Source: Acidobacteriota bacterium
GTDB taxonomy: Bacteria; Acidobacteriota; Terriglobia; Acidiferrales; UBA7541
Length of the DNA stretch: 64,000 nt
Assembly: GCA_013289585.1 (NCBI GenBank)
Contig: JABCZR010000001.1
Span: 310,001-374,000 of the forward strand
Direction of reading: 5' to 3'
The first letter of the stretch is position 1, and each line of letters begins with the position of its first letter. The position numbers were made by a program, and so were the translations under genes. This document shows, one piece after another, positions 54,420 through 63,632 of the stretch. The notes beneath the pieces were generated by a model that had not been told where the DNA came from, searched no databases, and saw only the letters and a program-made list of their open reading frames with translations.

Positions 54420-56504
54420 ATGAAGGTCGTCTACACCTGGCTGAAAGACTTCGTCGACGTCACCGCGACGCCGCAGGAGCTGGCCTCGCGCCTCGCCCTC
54501 TCTGGCACGAACATTGGCGGCGTGGAAAACGGCGCGCACGGTGCGGTCATCGAAGCCGAGGTCAGTTCGAATCGCCCCGATTGTCTCGGCCATCTGGGAA
54601 TCGCCCGCGAAGTAGGCGCCATTTACAAACTCCCGGTGAAACCGGTTTTGCCCAAACCCGCGGAAAGCACGGCCAAAGCCAGCGACGCGGTAAGAGTTGA
54701 AATCCAGACACCCGATCTCTGCGGCCGCTTTACGGCGCGCGTCATTCGAAACGTAAAAATCCAGCCGTCGCCAAAATGGCTCAAGGACCGCCTCGAAGCC
54801 ACCGGCGTCGCCTCCATCAGCAACGTCGTCGACGTTTCAAACTACGTGATGCTCGAGCTGGGCCACCCGCTTCATACGTTCGACTACGACAAAGTGCGCG
54901 ATCACAAAATCGTCGTCCGCAAGGCCAGGCCCGGTGAAAAAATAAGAACACTCGACGGTATTGAGCGCCAGCTGGATCCGAACCTCTGCATGATCAGCGA
55001 TGGCGACAGTTCCCGCGCCGTCGGTATCGGCGGAATTATGGGCGGCGCGGAAACGGAAATCTCCTTTTCCACCAAGAATGTTTTGATCGAGTGCGCTTGG
55101 TTCGAACCGGTCGCCGTCCGCCGCGCCGCCCGTTTTCTCAAATTGCACACCGAAGCCTCCACGCGTTTCGGCCGCGGCGCCGATCCGGAAATGGCCGAGC
55201 TCGCTTCGCGCCGCGCCGCTGAACTGATTCTCCAGCTCGCGGGCGGCGAACTTCTTTCCGGCGTTGTGGACGTTTATCCCGGCAAGCGTACACCGAAGAA
55301 AATCCGCGTGACGCGCGCGGAACTCCTTCGCGTCATGGGCGCGGACGTTCCCGACAAGGAAGTGGAATCCAGCCTGAGCGCTCTCGGATTCGCCCCCATT
55401 CGAATCGACCAGAACCGCGGCGCGGAAGGCTCCATTCTTGCCACGTGGGAATGCACCCAGCCCTCCTGGCGCGCCGAAGTCGAACGCGAAATCGATCTCA
55501 TCGAAGAAATCGCGCGCATTTACGGCCTCGATAAATTTCCGCCGCGTCTACCCGCTGCGCGCCAGGGCGCGGCGCGGCTACCGCATTACGAAGCGGAAAC
55601 GCGTTTGCGTGAACGGCTCATCGGTCTCGGCTATCGCGAAATCCTTACGATTCCGCACGTCGCGGAAGAACGCGACGCGCTGTTTCGCCCCGAAGGCGTC
55701 GCGCCCGCGCGTCTTTCGAATCCTCTTTCCGAAGAGGCCAGCGTCCTGCGTTCGAACGGCCTCGTGACCATGGCCGCCGCGCTCGAATGGAATCTGAATC
55801 ACGGCCAGCGCAATGCCCGGCTCTTCGAAATCGGCCGCCACTATCGCTTGAACGGAAGCGATTCCGTCGAGACACCCGTGCTTACCCTCGGCGCAACTGG
55901 CGAAGGGCGTCAGAAAAATCTTTACGAGCCATCTCGCGAGTTTTCCTTCGCGGACCTCAAAGGCGATCTCGACTCCATCGGTGCGCTGGCAGGCTCATTC
56001 GAATGGCACGAAGGCGGCCCGGCCTGGCTGCACCCCGCACGCCGCGGCCGCCTGCAGCTCCGTTCGAACGAAATCGGCGCCGCTGGCCAGCTCGCCCGGC
56101 AAGTCGCGGAGAAATTCAAATTCCGTCAGGATGTTTTTCTCGCGGAATTCGACCTTGATCGGTTCTGCTCTGCGGTTCGCGCCGCAAAAGAGGCTCGGCG
56201 CTACGAGCCCTTGCCGCGCTTCCCCGGTGTCGAGCGGGATTTTTCGCTGCTCTTGCCAGATGGCACGCATTTCTCCAGCGTCGTGAATGCGATTCAAGCG
56301 CTCAACATTTCTGAAATTTCCGGCATCGAAGCAGCGGATCTTTTTCGCGGCAAGAATGTCCCCGCAGGAAAATATTCCCTGCTCGTTCGAATCACGTTTC
56401 AGAGCCGCGAAGCCACTCTGACCGACGCGCAAATCGGTGATTACAGCGCCAGAATCGTTGCCTCTCTCGAAAATAATTTAGGCGCACAACTCCGCGCGCA
56501 GTAA
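54420..56504 (+). CDS. pheT: Phenylalanyl-tRNA synthetase beta chain lacking the N-terminal tRNA-binding OB domain
   Basis: The 694-residue PheT starts with a normal MKVVYTWLKDFVDVTATPQELASRL but goes directly from GGVENGAHGAVIEA to SNRPDCLGHLGIAREV. Ordinary PheT has about 110 more residues there, forming the EMAPII-like tRNA-binding (B2) domain. B3/4 editing, B5 (FPPRLPA region), catalytic-like domain and the C-terminal anticodon-binding FDX-ACB (YEPLPRFPGVERDFSLLL) are present. Length is short against the normal 790-800 residues. A free B3/4 protein lies elsewhere, at 8767. Confidence 0.95.
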   Translation: MKVVYTWLKDFVDVTATPQELASRLALSGTNIGGVENGAHGAVIEAEVSSNRPDCLGHLGIAREVGAIYKLPVKPVLPKPAESTAKASDAVRVEIQTPDLCGRFTARVIRNVKIQPSPKWLKDRLEATGVASISNVVDVSNYVMLELGHPLHTFDYDKVRDHKIVVRKARPGEKIRTLDGIERQLDPNLCMISDGDSSRAVGIGGIMGGAETEISFSTKNVLIECAWFEPVAVRRAARFLKLHTEASTRFGRGADPEMAELASRRAAELILQLAGGELLSGVVDVYPGKRTPKKIRVTRAELLRVMGADVPDKEVESSLSALGFAPIRIDQNRGAEGSILATWECTQPSWRAEVEREIDLIEEIARIYGLDKFPPRLPAARQGAARLPHYEAETRLRERLIGLGYREILTIPHVAEERDALFRPEGVAPARLSNPLSEEASVLRSNGLVTMAAALEWNLNHGQRNARLFEIGRHYRLNGSDSVETPVLTLGATGEGRQKNLYEPSREFSFADLKGDLDSIGALAGSFEWHEGGPAWLHPARRGRLQLRSNEIGAAGQLARQVAEKFKFRQDVFLAEFDLDRFCSAVRAAKEARRYEPLPRFPGVERDFSLLLPDGTHFSSVVNAIQALNISEISGIEAADLFRGKNVPAGKYSLLVRITFQSREATLTDAQIGDYSARIVASLENNLGAQLRAQ

Positions 56505-56518
56505 GATCGATTCGAATC

Positions 56519-57295
56519 CTACACGCACGCTCCGGCTTTGTTCGACCATTCCAGTTGAATGGTGTAAGCGCCGAGTATCCGCGTCTTCCACGCGCAAATG
56601 TCGCCGATCTCGCCGTTGTTGTCGTCGTACCACCCCTGCCCGGGCACCGGATCGGTGATGGCTTCGCAAAGTTCATGCGAACTGGTGGAAGTGAGCGCGT
56701 CGGCGACGGTGAGTCCGCCGGTGCACCCGGAACATCCGGGGTAAGGCATGACCGCATAGAAAATATTGCCGCTGGTGGAATCGTGATACCCGCAAAAATC
56801 CTGACAGGAAGCGCTACCGCTCTGCACAACCGTCACGCCCGGCGGAAGGAAAAAGAAATAGAGTGAATTAGGGCCGGGAGCGGGGAGATTTTTTGCGGAG
56901 ATCTCCTGCTGCAAAAGTTGTTGAATGGCGCTGTCCTGCACGGACGTTTTTGGAGCAGGCGAAGTCAGAGTCATCGTGCCCGTGCGTTTGCCGTGGCTGA
57001 TCGTTTTTCCGGGGACGTTGTATTCTCCGAGCTGATCGATCAGTGGGCTCGTGAGAATGTAGTCGAAAAACAAATTCATGTTCGTGAGCAGCGCGTTTTG
57101 TGGCGCCTGGTTCCAATCCGCGCCCCAGAAAATTGTGAATACTTCCACGGAAGTGAGCAGCGGCCCGCCACGGTAACTGAGTTTGGGCGCGACTGCGGCG
57201 GCGACGCGATCGATCTCCGGGCGATGGAGCGGCACGACGCGGATAGGATGTTGCGGCACGGCGGCGTATTTCCTGGAACGAGCTTTGGTGGCCAT
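56519..57295 (-). CDS. EXORDIUM-like protein with HELCE motif (putative metallopeptidase)
   Basis: The ATG at 57295 is preceded by AAGGAG. The 258-residue protein has VEVFTIFWGADWNQ, PGVTVVQSGSASCQDFCGYHD, and the C-terminal SSHELCEAITDPVPGQGWYDDNNGEIGDICAW. The HELxE plus GEIGD/DxC pattern recalls plant PHI-1/EXORDIUM proteins (PF04674) and may bind metal in a zincin-like manner. There is no classical signal peptide, yet the many Cys residues suggest an oxidising location. Function unknown; assignment is by motif resemblance. Confidence 0.6.
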   Translation of the reverse strand: MATKARSRKYAAVPQHPIRVVPLHRPEIDRVAAAVAPKLSYRGGPLLTSVEVFTIFWGADWNQAPQNALLTNMNLFFDYILTSPLIDQLGEYNVPGKTISHGKRTGTMTLTSPAPKTSVQDSAIQQLLQQEISAKNLPAPGPNSLYFFFLPPGVTVVQSGSASCQDFCGYHDSTSGNIFYAVMPYPGCSGCTGGLTVADALTSTSSHELCEAITDPVPGQGWYDDNNGEIGDICAWKTRILGAYTIQLEWSNKAGACV

Positions 57296-57486
57296 GAGGC
57301 GCTCCTTGTGCGAACGGACGGATTCAGAATCATGCGGACTGGAGAGACAAAACAGGCTGGAACTCACACGGTACCGAACGGGGCGAAAAAAGTAAATGGG
57401 ACTGCGAGAAAAAAGTCATGCGGCCAGACGGGATTTATTCGGGGAGCAGATGTGATATTGTGCCGGTAAGGACGCGCGGAGATTTC

Positions 57487-57777
57487 ATGAGCGGGCCAGT
57501 GAAAGTGCAGATTTTCGGGCAGTCGTACTCCATCCAGGGAGAACTGGATGGGAAGTACGTGCAGAAGCTCGCGACATTTGTGGATGAAAAAATGCACGCG
57601 ATCGCGGACGTCACCGCGACGGTGGATACGCAAAAAGTCGCGGTACTGGCAGCGCTGGCGATTGCCGACGAACTCCACAGCATGCAGCGTGACCGCAGCG
57701 ACAGCGAAGAATTGTTGCGCGAGCAAGCCGAACGCTGCCTGACGCTCGTCGAGCGCGCCCTGAAAAAAAGCGCGTAG
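57487..57777 (+). CDS. zapA: Cell-division protein ZapA
   Basis: The 96-residue protein starts at ATG 57487 (a longer upstream frame is unlikely). It has the ZapA N-domain KVQIFGQSYSIQGELDGKYVQKLATFVDEKM followed by a helix that forms a coiled-coil tetramer. ZapA cross-links FtsZ protofilaments at the septum. The usual zapA-6S RNA link seen in Gammaproteobacteria was looked for and not found here. Confidence 0.93.
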   Translation: MSGPVKVQIFGQSYSIQGELDGKYVQKLATFVDEKMHAIADVTATVDTQKVAVLAALAIADELHSMQRDRSDSEELLREQAERCLTLVERALKKSA

Positions 57778-57839
57778 AATTCGCAAGCAGAATTCCGTAC
57801 AAACAAAGAGGAATTTCTCCCTCCGCTTGGCTGAGGTCG

Positions 57840-57857
57840 AAATCACGGGTGTGATTT
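57840..57857. terminator. Possible weak bidirectional hairpin between zapA and the reductase gene
   Basis: AAATCAC-gggt-GTGATTT (7-bp perfect stem) lies between the convergent genes. There is no T-run on either side, so it may be a simple stem rather than an intrinsic terminator. Confidence 0.4.
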
Positions 57858-57868
57858 GGGGTGATCAT

Positions 57869-58864
57869 TTATTGGCTCCACTGTGTGGGGGTGCGGTCCC
57901 AGCGGTGGGGGCGGAGTTGGGTGTGGAGCGATGGAGGCAAGGGGCCTTTGTCGCTGGCGGCGAGATTGGCTTCGACGTTGCGGATTTTTCGCATGCCGGG
58001 AATGATGGTGCTGACGTCGGGATTATTGAGGATGAAGCGCAGGGCCATTTCCGGGAGCGTGGAGCCTGCGGGGACGAGGGGCTTGAGGGCGTCGGCGCGA
58101 GCGACGCTGGCTTTGAGATTTTCCGGAACGAAATAGGTGCTGCGCCAATCGTTGGCAGGCCATTTGCTGTCGAGCGTGAGCGTGCCGGTGAGAGTACCTT
58201 CGTCGAAGGGGACGCGGGAGATGACGGCGACATTTTTTTCGCGGCAGGCGGGGAAAAGCTCGTCTTCCGGATTCTGGTCGAAAATATTGTAGATGACCTG
58301 GACGGCGTCGACGAGACCGGCGCGCACGGCGCGAATTCCGTTGGCGGGTTCCCAGCGGTTGAGGCTGATGCCGACGGCGCGGACTTTGCCGCTGGCGCGA
58401 AGTTTTTCGATGGCGCGGGGGAGGCGTTCGTCGTTGAGCCAGATATCTTCCCACGTGTGAAATTGGATGAGGTCGAGCGTGTCGGCACCGATGTTTTTGA
58501 GGCTCTTGTCGACGTACTCGAAGATGTAGTCGGGCGGGTAGGAATCGTCGAGAGAATATTCGGGACGAGCGGGCCAACGGCGATTCTTGGGCGGAATTTT
58601 TGTGGCGGCGTAAAGTTTTTTGTCGGGGCCGCCGGCGGCAGAATTATTTTTGTTGGCGCGCAGGATTTTTCCGAGAAGCTCTTCGCTGTGGCCGCTGCCG
58701 TAAGCCCACGCGGTGTCGAAGAAATTACAGCCGAGATCGACGGCGCGCTGGAGGGCCGCGAGCGATTCGGCGTCGTCGGAGCCGGTCCAGCCGGCCATGC
58801 CCCACATGCCGTAGCCAATTTCGCTGACATTCCATCCCGTGCGGCCAAATTTGCGATAGCGCAT
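57869..58864 (-). CDS. Aldo/keto reductase
   Basis: The ATG at 58864 has AGGAGA upstream. The 331-residue TIM-barrel enzyme has the AKR signature FFDTAWAYGSGHSEELLG (catalytic Asp and Tyr) and IQFHTWEDI (His), with NADPH-binding residues near IPGMRKIRNVEANL. Substrate unknown; it probably reduces sugars or aldehydes in the cytosol. It ends convergent with zapA and starts divergent from the vapBC operon. Confidence 0.93.
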   Translation of the reverse strand: MRYRKFGRTGWNVSEIGYGMWGMAGWTGSDDAESLAALQRAVDLGCNFFDTAWAYGSGHSEELLGKILRANKNNSAAGGPDKKLYAATKIPPKNRRWPARPEYSLDDSYPPDYIFEYVDKSLKNIGADTLDLIQFHTWEDIWLNDERLPRAIEKLRASGKVRAVGISLNRWEPANGIRAVRAGLVDAVQVIYNIFDQNPEDELFPACREKNVAVISRVPFDEGTLTGTLTLDSKWPANDWRSTYFVPENLKASVARADALKPLVPAGSTLPEMALRFILNNPDVSTIIPGMRKIRNVEANLAASDKGPLPPSLHTQLRPHRWDRTPTQWSQ

Positions 58865-59030
58865 GGTGTGCTCTCCTGGAGTGGAGGGCACATTATACGT
58901 GGGTGGCGTGGGATCGTCGAAACGTCCGCAGGTGGCCGGGGCCCCGGGTGCTGGTTGCGGTTACCCCGGCTGGGCCGCACAGACGGAAACAGAGGGATTC
59001 AACAGGGCTATCTGGGGGAGAGCAGTTTTG

Positions 59031-59051
59031 TGTATACTATGCGTATATACA
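59031..59051. promoter_or_regulatory. VapBC promoter/operator dyad
   Basis: TGTATA (59031-59036) and TATACA (59046-59051) form an inverted repeat with a 9-base spacer. The left arm overlaps the -10-like TATACT (59033-59038). It lies 17 bases before the antitoxin ATG, as expected for autorepression by the VapBC complex. Confidence 0.65.
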
Positions 59052-59067
59052 TTAGGGAGCGACGAAA

Positions 59068-59298
59068 ATGGCGACGGCCAAAGTATTCAAATCGGGGAAT
59101 AGCCAGGCGGTACGGCTGCCCAAGCAGTTCCGGCTGAAGAGCAAGGAAGTGGAGATCACGCGCAGGGGAGACGAAATCGTGCTGCGGGAACAGCGAGGGA
59201 ATCTGGTTCGCGCATTCGACCTGCTGGCAGGGCTGCCGAAGGACTTGAAGCTCCCTGGACGAGAGAAGGATAAGCCGCAGAAGCGTAAGGGCCTCTGA
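59068..59298 (+). CDS. VapB-type AbrB/SpoVT-fold antitoxin
   Basis: GGGAGCGACGAAA precedes the ATG. The 76-residue protein has the VapB core AKVFKSGNSQAVRLPKQFRL and the later EVEITRRGDEIVLRE, then a Lys/Arg tail. Its TGA shares one base with the VapC ATG (TGATG), so translation is coupled. Confidence 0.93.
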   Translation: MATAKVFKSGNSQAVRLPKQFRLKSKEVEITRRGDEIVLREQRGNLVRAFDLLAGLPKDLKLPGREKDKPQKRKGL

Positions 59299-59705
59299 TG
59301 GACGCGCGCTACCTGTTGGATACGAATACCTGCATTTACATCCGGCGAAAAAAAACGGAGGAAGTGTTGCGGCGGTTCCGAGCGCTCAGGCCGGGAGAAG
59401 CGGTTCTCTCGGTAATTACATTTGGCGAACTGGTGTACGGGGCGGAGAAAAGCGCGCAACGCGGAGCCGCATTGGAACTCTTGCGGGAGCTAGCCCAAGT
59501 GCTTCTCGTGCAAGGCTTGCCGGAGACGGCGGCAGAGTCGTATGGTGCGATTCGCGCAGAGCTGGAACGCCAGGGAGAAATGATCGGGAACAACGATTTA
59601 TGGATCGCGGCGCATGCCAAGGCCGCAGGTCTGACGCTGGTGACGAACAATGAGAGAGAGTTCCAGCGGGTAAGGGGACTAAGGGTGCAGAACTGGACGA
59701 TTTAG
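59298..59705 (+). CDS. vapC: VapC-type PIN-domain ribonuclease toxin
   Basis: The 135-residue protein has PIN acidic residues: Asp in YLLDTNTCIYI, Glu in FGELVYGAEKS, Asp in GNNDLWIAAHA and a final NNEREFQRV. The VapC family cleaves tRNA or rRNA under stress until VapB binds it. The gene overlaps its antitoxin by one base. Confidence 0.94.
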   Translation: MDARYLLDTNTCIYIRRKKTEEVLRRFRALRPGEAVLSVITFGELVYGAEKSAQRGAALELLRELAQVLLVQGLPETAAESYGAIRAELERQGEMIGNNDLWIAAHAKAAGLTLVTNNEREFQRVRGLRVQNWTI

Positions 59706-59810
59706 ACAGCTACTGCATTTTGTTTGTGAAGAAATGGACGTTGGAATTCTTGCGAATGCCAGACCGCCGCGCGACAATCGACGGCGACTTTCCAGAGGTG
59801 ATAGCCGAGA

Positions 59811-62561
59811 GTGGTGATGCAGCTGCCGGACACAGAAAAACGGGTGAAGACGTTTCCGGCGGAGTTGGCATTTTGCCGACCCTGGCGTAAATACCAAGCG
59901 CGGTTACTTGAGCGGCTGGACGAATACCTGGCGGACGGACGGCTGCACGTCGTTGCGGCGCCTGGGTCGGGAAAGACTGTGCTTGGACTTGAGGTGATCC
60001 GGCGCATCGATGAACCTACATTGGTGCTCGCACCGACTATAACTATTCGAGACCAATGGGTCGACCGGCTAACAACAAACTTTCTTCCTAGTAACAGTTC
60101 ACTCCCCTTGTGGGTCTCAACGGATCTGAGGAAACCAACAGCCCTTACGGTAACTACATATCAGGCGCTGCATTCGATTTGCTGCAGTGAACCCGAGAAA
60201 CATGACGAGACCGATGAGAATGAGGAAGAGAATTCGTCAGCCAATTTCAGCAACCACTACGCAGAGGCTGATGCCGCGACAAGGACCAGCCGACTGCCAG
60301 AAATAGTGGAGAGAGCGGGATTTCGCTTAGTCGTTGTAGACGAGGCCCACCACCTGCGAACGGAATGGTGGCGGACGTTGACGTTTGTGATGGAACGGCT
60401 GAATAAGCCAAGGATCGTGGCGCTGACGGCGACTCCTCCCTATGATGTGTCGCCCTTTGAATGGGAACGGTACCAGGAACTCTGCGGGCCCGTAGATGCT
60501 GAGGTGTCTGTGCCCGAGCTGGTGCAGCAGGGCGATTTGTGCCCTCACCAGGATTACGTCTATTTCAGCACGCCTGCAAACAGAGAGCAGAAAGCGATTT
60601 CGGATTTTCGCGCGCTGGCTTATCAATTTGCGGAACGATTGAAGAAGAATGAGCCGTTTCAAATCGCAATTGCCGCGCACCGGTGGATGCGAACGCCTCG
60701 AATGTTTGTAGAGGAAATTCTAGACGAGCCGGAGTACGCATCGAGCATGTTGATTTACCTTCACGCGAGCGGACGCGAAGTTCCTGAAGATGTACTGAAG
60801 ACGTTAGGACTGCCGGACAGAAAGATCCCGGCATTGGACCTGGAATGGCTCGAGATTCTGCTTTCGCATTGTCTTTACAGCGACGCAGAGAGTTATGGGG
60901 GGAGCCAGGAAACACTCAAAGGTGTGCGACATGAATTGCTAACTATGGGTGCGGTTGAGAGAAGGCGGGTAAGGCTTCGCAATCCGGCGGACCACTTAAA
61001 GCTCTTGACCTCATCGATCACCAAGCTGAAATCAATCGAGACGATCGTGAAACTTGAAGCGGACGCGTGGGGGGAGGCATTGCGCTGCGTGGTGCTGACC
61101 GATTTTATCCGTAAAGGAGAGATGCCAACGGGGAGCGGGGATGTAGCGGCGTTTGAGGACATAGGCATCGTGCCCATTTTCGAGACATTGCGGCGGGCGG
61201 TCCCGCCAGTGGTGGGACTGGGGGTATTAAGCGGTTCGATTGTGGTGGTTCCTCGCAGAGCTGAAGGCATTCTGCGTGATGCGGCGGCAGAATTGGGCCT
61301 GCGTCCTGGCGATCTGGTGCTCACGCCGATGGCACAGGACCAAGACTACTTGATGGTGGAATTGCGCGGGACGTACTACCAAGGGGCGGTACGACTTTTG
61401 ACGTCAGTCTTTGACAAGGGCGGGATCATGGTACTGGTAGGCACGAAGTCCCTGCTAGGAGAGGGATGGGACGCGCCGTGTATCAATACTTTGGTGTTAG
61501 CGAGCTTCGTAGGCTCGTACATGCTGTCGAACCAGATGCGCGGACGATCGATCCGAGTGGATGCGAAGCATCCGGAGAAAACAGCGAATATCTGGCACCT
61601 GGTTTGCGTTGAGCCTGGAATTTTCGGCCCCGGTCCGGACTACGACCTGTTGGTGCGCAGGTGCGGCGCGTTTGCTGGAGTGAGCGCAAAGGACCTGACA
61701 ATTGAGAACGGGACCGCGCGGTTGGGATTTGGACAGCCGCCGTTTAGCTCCGTAGAACTCGCGAAAACCAACACGCAGACGATGGCGAGGGCACTCGACC
61801 GAGCGGGCTTGCGCAAGTGTTGGCGGGAAGCGCTGGAGTCTGGTTCGCGAAAAGAGATGATTGACGGTCTCAAAGCACCGCCAGATATATTGCCGCGTGG
61901 ATTCGTGATGAGCAATACAATTGCGGCGCTGCTCACACAGGCGGGACTTGTGTTTGTGGCCGTGTTCGCGGAAATGATGCGCTTACGTATGCGTGGAGGA
62001 TGGGATTTTTGGCTGTATATCAAGGTCGTGGCTGGAATCTCCGCCATCGTAAGCCTTCCCTGGCTGGCAAGTGCGGTATGGCGTTTCATCCGACACGGAA
62101 CGCCGGAGCGAAGCGTGCGACAGATTGGACAGGCAATCCTGGAAGCGCTGAAGTATGAGGGATCAATCCGGGGGCGGGCACGAGAGCTTGCTGTGTTTGC
62201 CAGCCAGAACCGGGATGGCACCGTATTTTGCTCCGTCACAGGGGGAGGAGGAGCCGAGCAAGCGATTTTTCTTCGAACTTTGGGGGAAGTTCTCGCGCCT
62301 ATCGAGAACCCAAGATATCTGCTGGCACGTACGCGGTTGTGGCGGTTTTTTCGGGAAGACTATTTCGCGGTTCCTGAGGTGCTGGCGCGAAAAAAAGAGT
62401 TTGCAGAAATGTTTGCTAAGAAGTGGCGCCGTTTTGTGGGGCCGGTGGACCTTGTTTACACGCGTGCACCGGAGGGCCGAAGGTCGCTGTTGAGAGCTCG
62501 GATTCATTCTCTTGCGGCCTCATTCCAGAAACGGGCAGAGCGGCTGAGTTGCTGGAAATAA
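59811..62561 (+). CDS. SF2 helicase-like ATPase with two C-terminal membrane helices
   Basis: The 916-residue protein begins at GTG 59811 (or ATG 59817). The SF2 motifs are APGSGKT (about 50-56), VVVDEAHH (DEAH at 177-180), ALTATPP, GEGWDAP and the arginine-finger motif NQMRGRSIR. A 150-residue region follows the helicase core. Near residues 697-760 there are two strong hydrophobic segments (SNTIAALLTQAGLVFVAVFAEM and WLYIKVVAGISAIVSLPWLA) and a further cytosolic domain of about 150 residues. The DNA is less GC-rich than its neighbours. It follows vapBC by 105 bases. It does not match a defined restriction or defence family that I recognise. Confidence 0.85.
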   Translation: MVMQLPDTEKRVKTFPAELAFCRPWRKYQARLLERLDEYLADGRLHVVAAPGSGKTVLGLEVIRRIDEPTLVLAPTITIRDQWVDRLTTNFLPSNSSLPLWVSTDLRKPTALTVTTYQALHSICCSEPEKHDETDENEEENSSANFSNHYAEADAATRTSRLPEIVERAGFRLVVVDEAHHLRTEWWRTLTFVMERLNKPRIVALTATPPYDVSPFEWERYQELCGPVDAEVSVPELVQQGDLCPHQDYVYFSTPANREQKAISDFRALAYQFAERLKKNEPFQIAIAAHRWMRTPRMFVEEILDEPEYASSMLIYLHASGREVPEDVLKTLGLPDRKIPALDLEWLEILLSHCLYSDAESYGGSQETLKGVRHELLTMGAVERRRVRLRNPADHLKLLTSSITKLKSIETIVKLEADAWGEALRCVVLTDFIRKGEMPTGSGDVAAFEDIGIVPIFETLRRAVPPVVGLGVLSGSIVVVPRRAEGILRDAAAELGLRPGDLVLTPMAQDQDYLMVELRGTYYQGAVRLLTSVFDKGGIMVLVGTKSLLGEGWDAPCINTLVLASFVGSYMLSNQMRGRSIRVDAKHPEKTANIWHLVCVEPGIFGPGPDYDLLVRRCGAFAGVSAKDLTIENGTARLGFGQPPFSSVELAKTNTQTMARALDRAGLRKCWREALESGSRKEMIDGLKAPPDILPRGFVMSNTIAALLTQAGLVFVAVFAEMMRLRMRGGWDFWLYIKVVAGISAIVSLPWLASAVWRFIRHGTPERSVRQIGQAILEALKYEGSIRGRARELAVFASQNRDGTVFCSVTGGGGAEQAIFLRTLGEVLAPIENPRYLLARTRLWRFFREDYFAVPEVLARKKEFAEMFAKKWRRFVGPVDLVYTRAPEGRRSLLRARIHSLAASFQKRAERLSCWK

Positions 62562-62602
62562 GGATCGAAGTTCTACGTGTTCTGGACGGGGGCAGGTTGG
62601 TG

Positions 62603-63583
62603 ATGAATACACGACGACAATTCTTGGGACTCGCCGCATGTTCAGCGACCGGTGCATTGGTGTCGCCGGGGCTGAAGAGTGTTTTTGCGAAGGATTGGAG
62701 GAGCGAAACGGCGGTCGCGGCGGAGGCGGGGCCGGGCATGCGGTTCCCGGGGGTGGCACGGGAGCGGATTGCGATTGCTTCGTATCCGTTCCGGCAATTC
62801 ATTATGGGGCGCGATGAAAAGGCCGGGAGCAGCGGCAGCGGGAAGATGGAGTTGACGGAGTTTGCAGGGCATGTAGGGGCGAAATTCAATATCAGGAAGA
62901 TTGAGCCTTGGAGCGAGCATTTCCGGTCGCTGGAGAATGGGTACCTGGAGGAGCTGCGGGCGGCGGTGGCGAAGGCGGGCGGGGCGATCGTGAACATTGC
63001 GGTGGATGGGGAGCACAGTCCGTATGCGGCGGACGCGGCGGAGCGGGAACGGGCGGTGGCGTTCAGCAAGCAGTGGATTGATGCGGCGGTGGCGATCGGG
63101 TCGCCGAGCGTGCGGACGAATATTCCCCCGGCGAAGGATGCGAAGCCGGACGTGGAGCGGACGGCGGCGAGCCTGGCGCGGGTGGCGGAATATGGGGCGG
63201 CGAAGAACGTGGTGGTGAACCTGGAGAACGACAATGCGGTGAGCGAGGATCCGTTCTTCCTGGTGAAGGTGATTGAGAAAGTGAACAGCGCGTGGCTGCA
63301 TGCGTTGCCGGATTTTGCGAATACGCTGGCAGCGTACGACGAGGAGTACGCGTACAAGGGAATCGCGGAGATGTTCGGGCATGCGTACAACATTTCGCAT
63401 GTGAAGGAAACAGAGGTGGGGGACGGGAAGGACAAGGTCGCGCACGTGGACCTGGCGCGGACGTTTGGGATCGCGAAAAAACATGATTACAAAGGATATT
63501 TTTCGATGGAGTGGGACAGCCCGGGTGATCCGTATGCGGGGACGGCAGGGCTGATTGAGAAGACGCTGAAGAACCTTGCCTGA
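62603..63583 (+). CDS. Tat-exported sugar phosphate isomerase/epimerase-like TIM-barrel protein
   Basis: The 326-residue protein starts at ATG 62603 with a twin-arginine signal TRRQFLGLAAC. The TIM barrel shows ARERIAIASYPFRQFIMG, KIEPWSEHFRS, NVVVNLENDNAV and YFSMEWDSPGDPY, the metal-binding pattern of xylose-isomerase-like AP endonuclease 2-fold proteins. Substrate and reaction are unknown. It lies 42 bases after the helicase gene, but the two are probably unrelated. Confidence 0.88.
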   Translation: MNTRRQFLGLAACSATGALVSPGLKSVFAKDWRSETAVAAEAGPGMRFPGVARERIAIASYPFRQFIMGRDEKAGSSGSGKMELTEFAGHVGAKFNIRKIEPWSEHFRSLENGYLEELRAAVAKAGGAIVNIAVDGEHSPYAADAAERERAVAFSKQWIDAAVAIGSPSVRTNIPPAKDAKPDVERTAASLARVAEYGAAKNVVVNLENDNAVSEDPFFLVKVIEKVNSAWLHALPDFANTLAAYDEEYAYKGIAEMFGHAYNISHVKETEVGDGKDKVAHVDLARTFGIAKKHDYKGYFSMEWDSPGDPYAGTAGLIEKTLKNLA

Positions 63584-63632
63584 GAGTTCAGGCAGCATTC
63601 CACCGGAAAAAATACGTTCGCTGCGAGCAAAA

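Noticed and set aside
57778-57868. 6S RNA expected after zapA
   Set aside because: The gap is only about 90 bases and shows no long interrupted hairpin of the 6S type.
57827-59137. Open frame of 436 codons on the plus strand
   Set aside because: Antisense to the aldo/keto reductase, whose catalytic motifs and Shine-Dalgarno are clear.
59068-62561. Restriction-modification or known defence island
   Set aside because: There is no methyltransferase, nuclease or specificity subunit near the helicase, so only a solitary candidate can be claimed.
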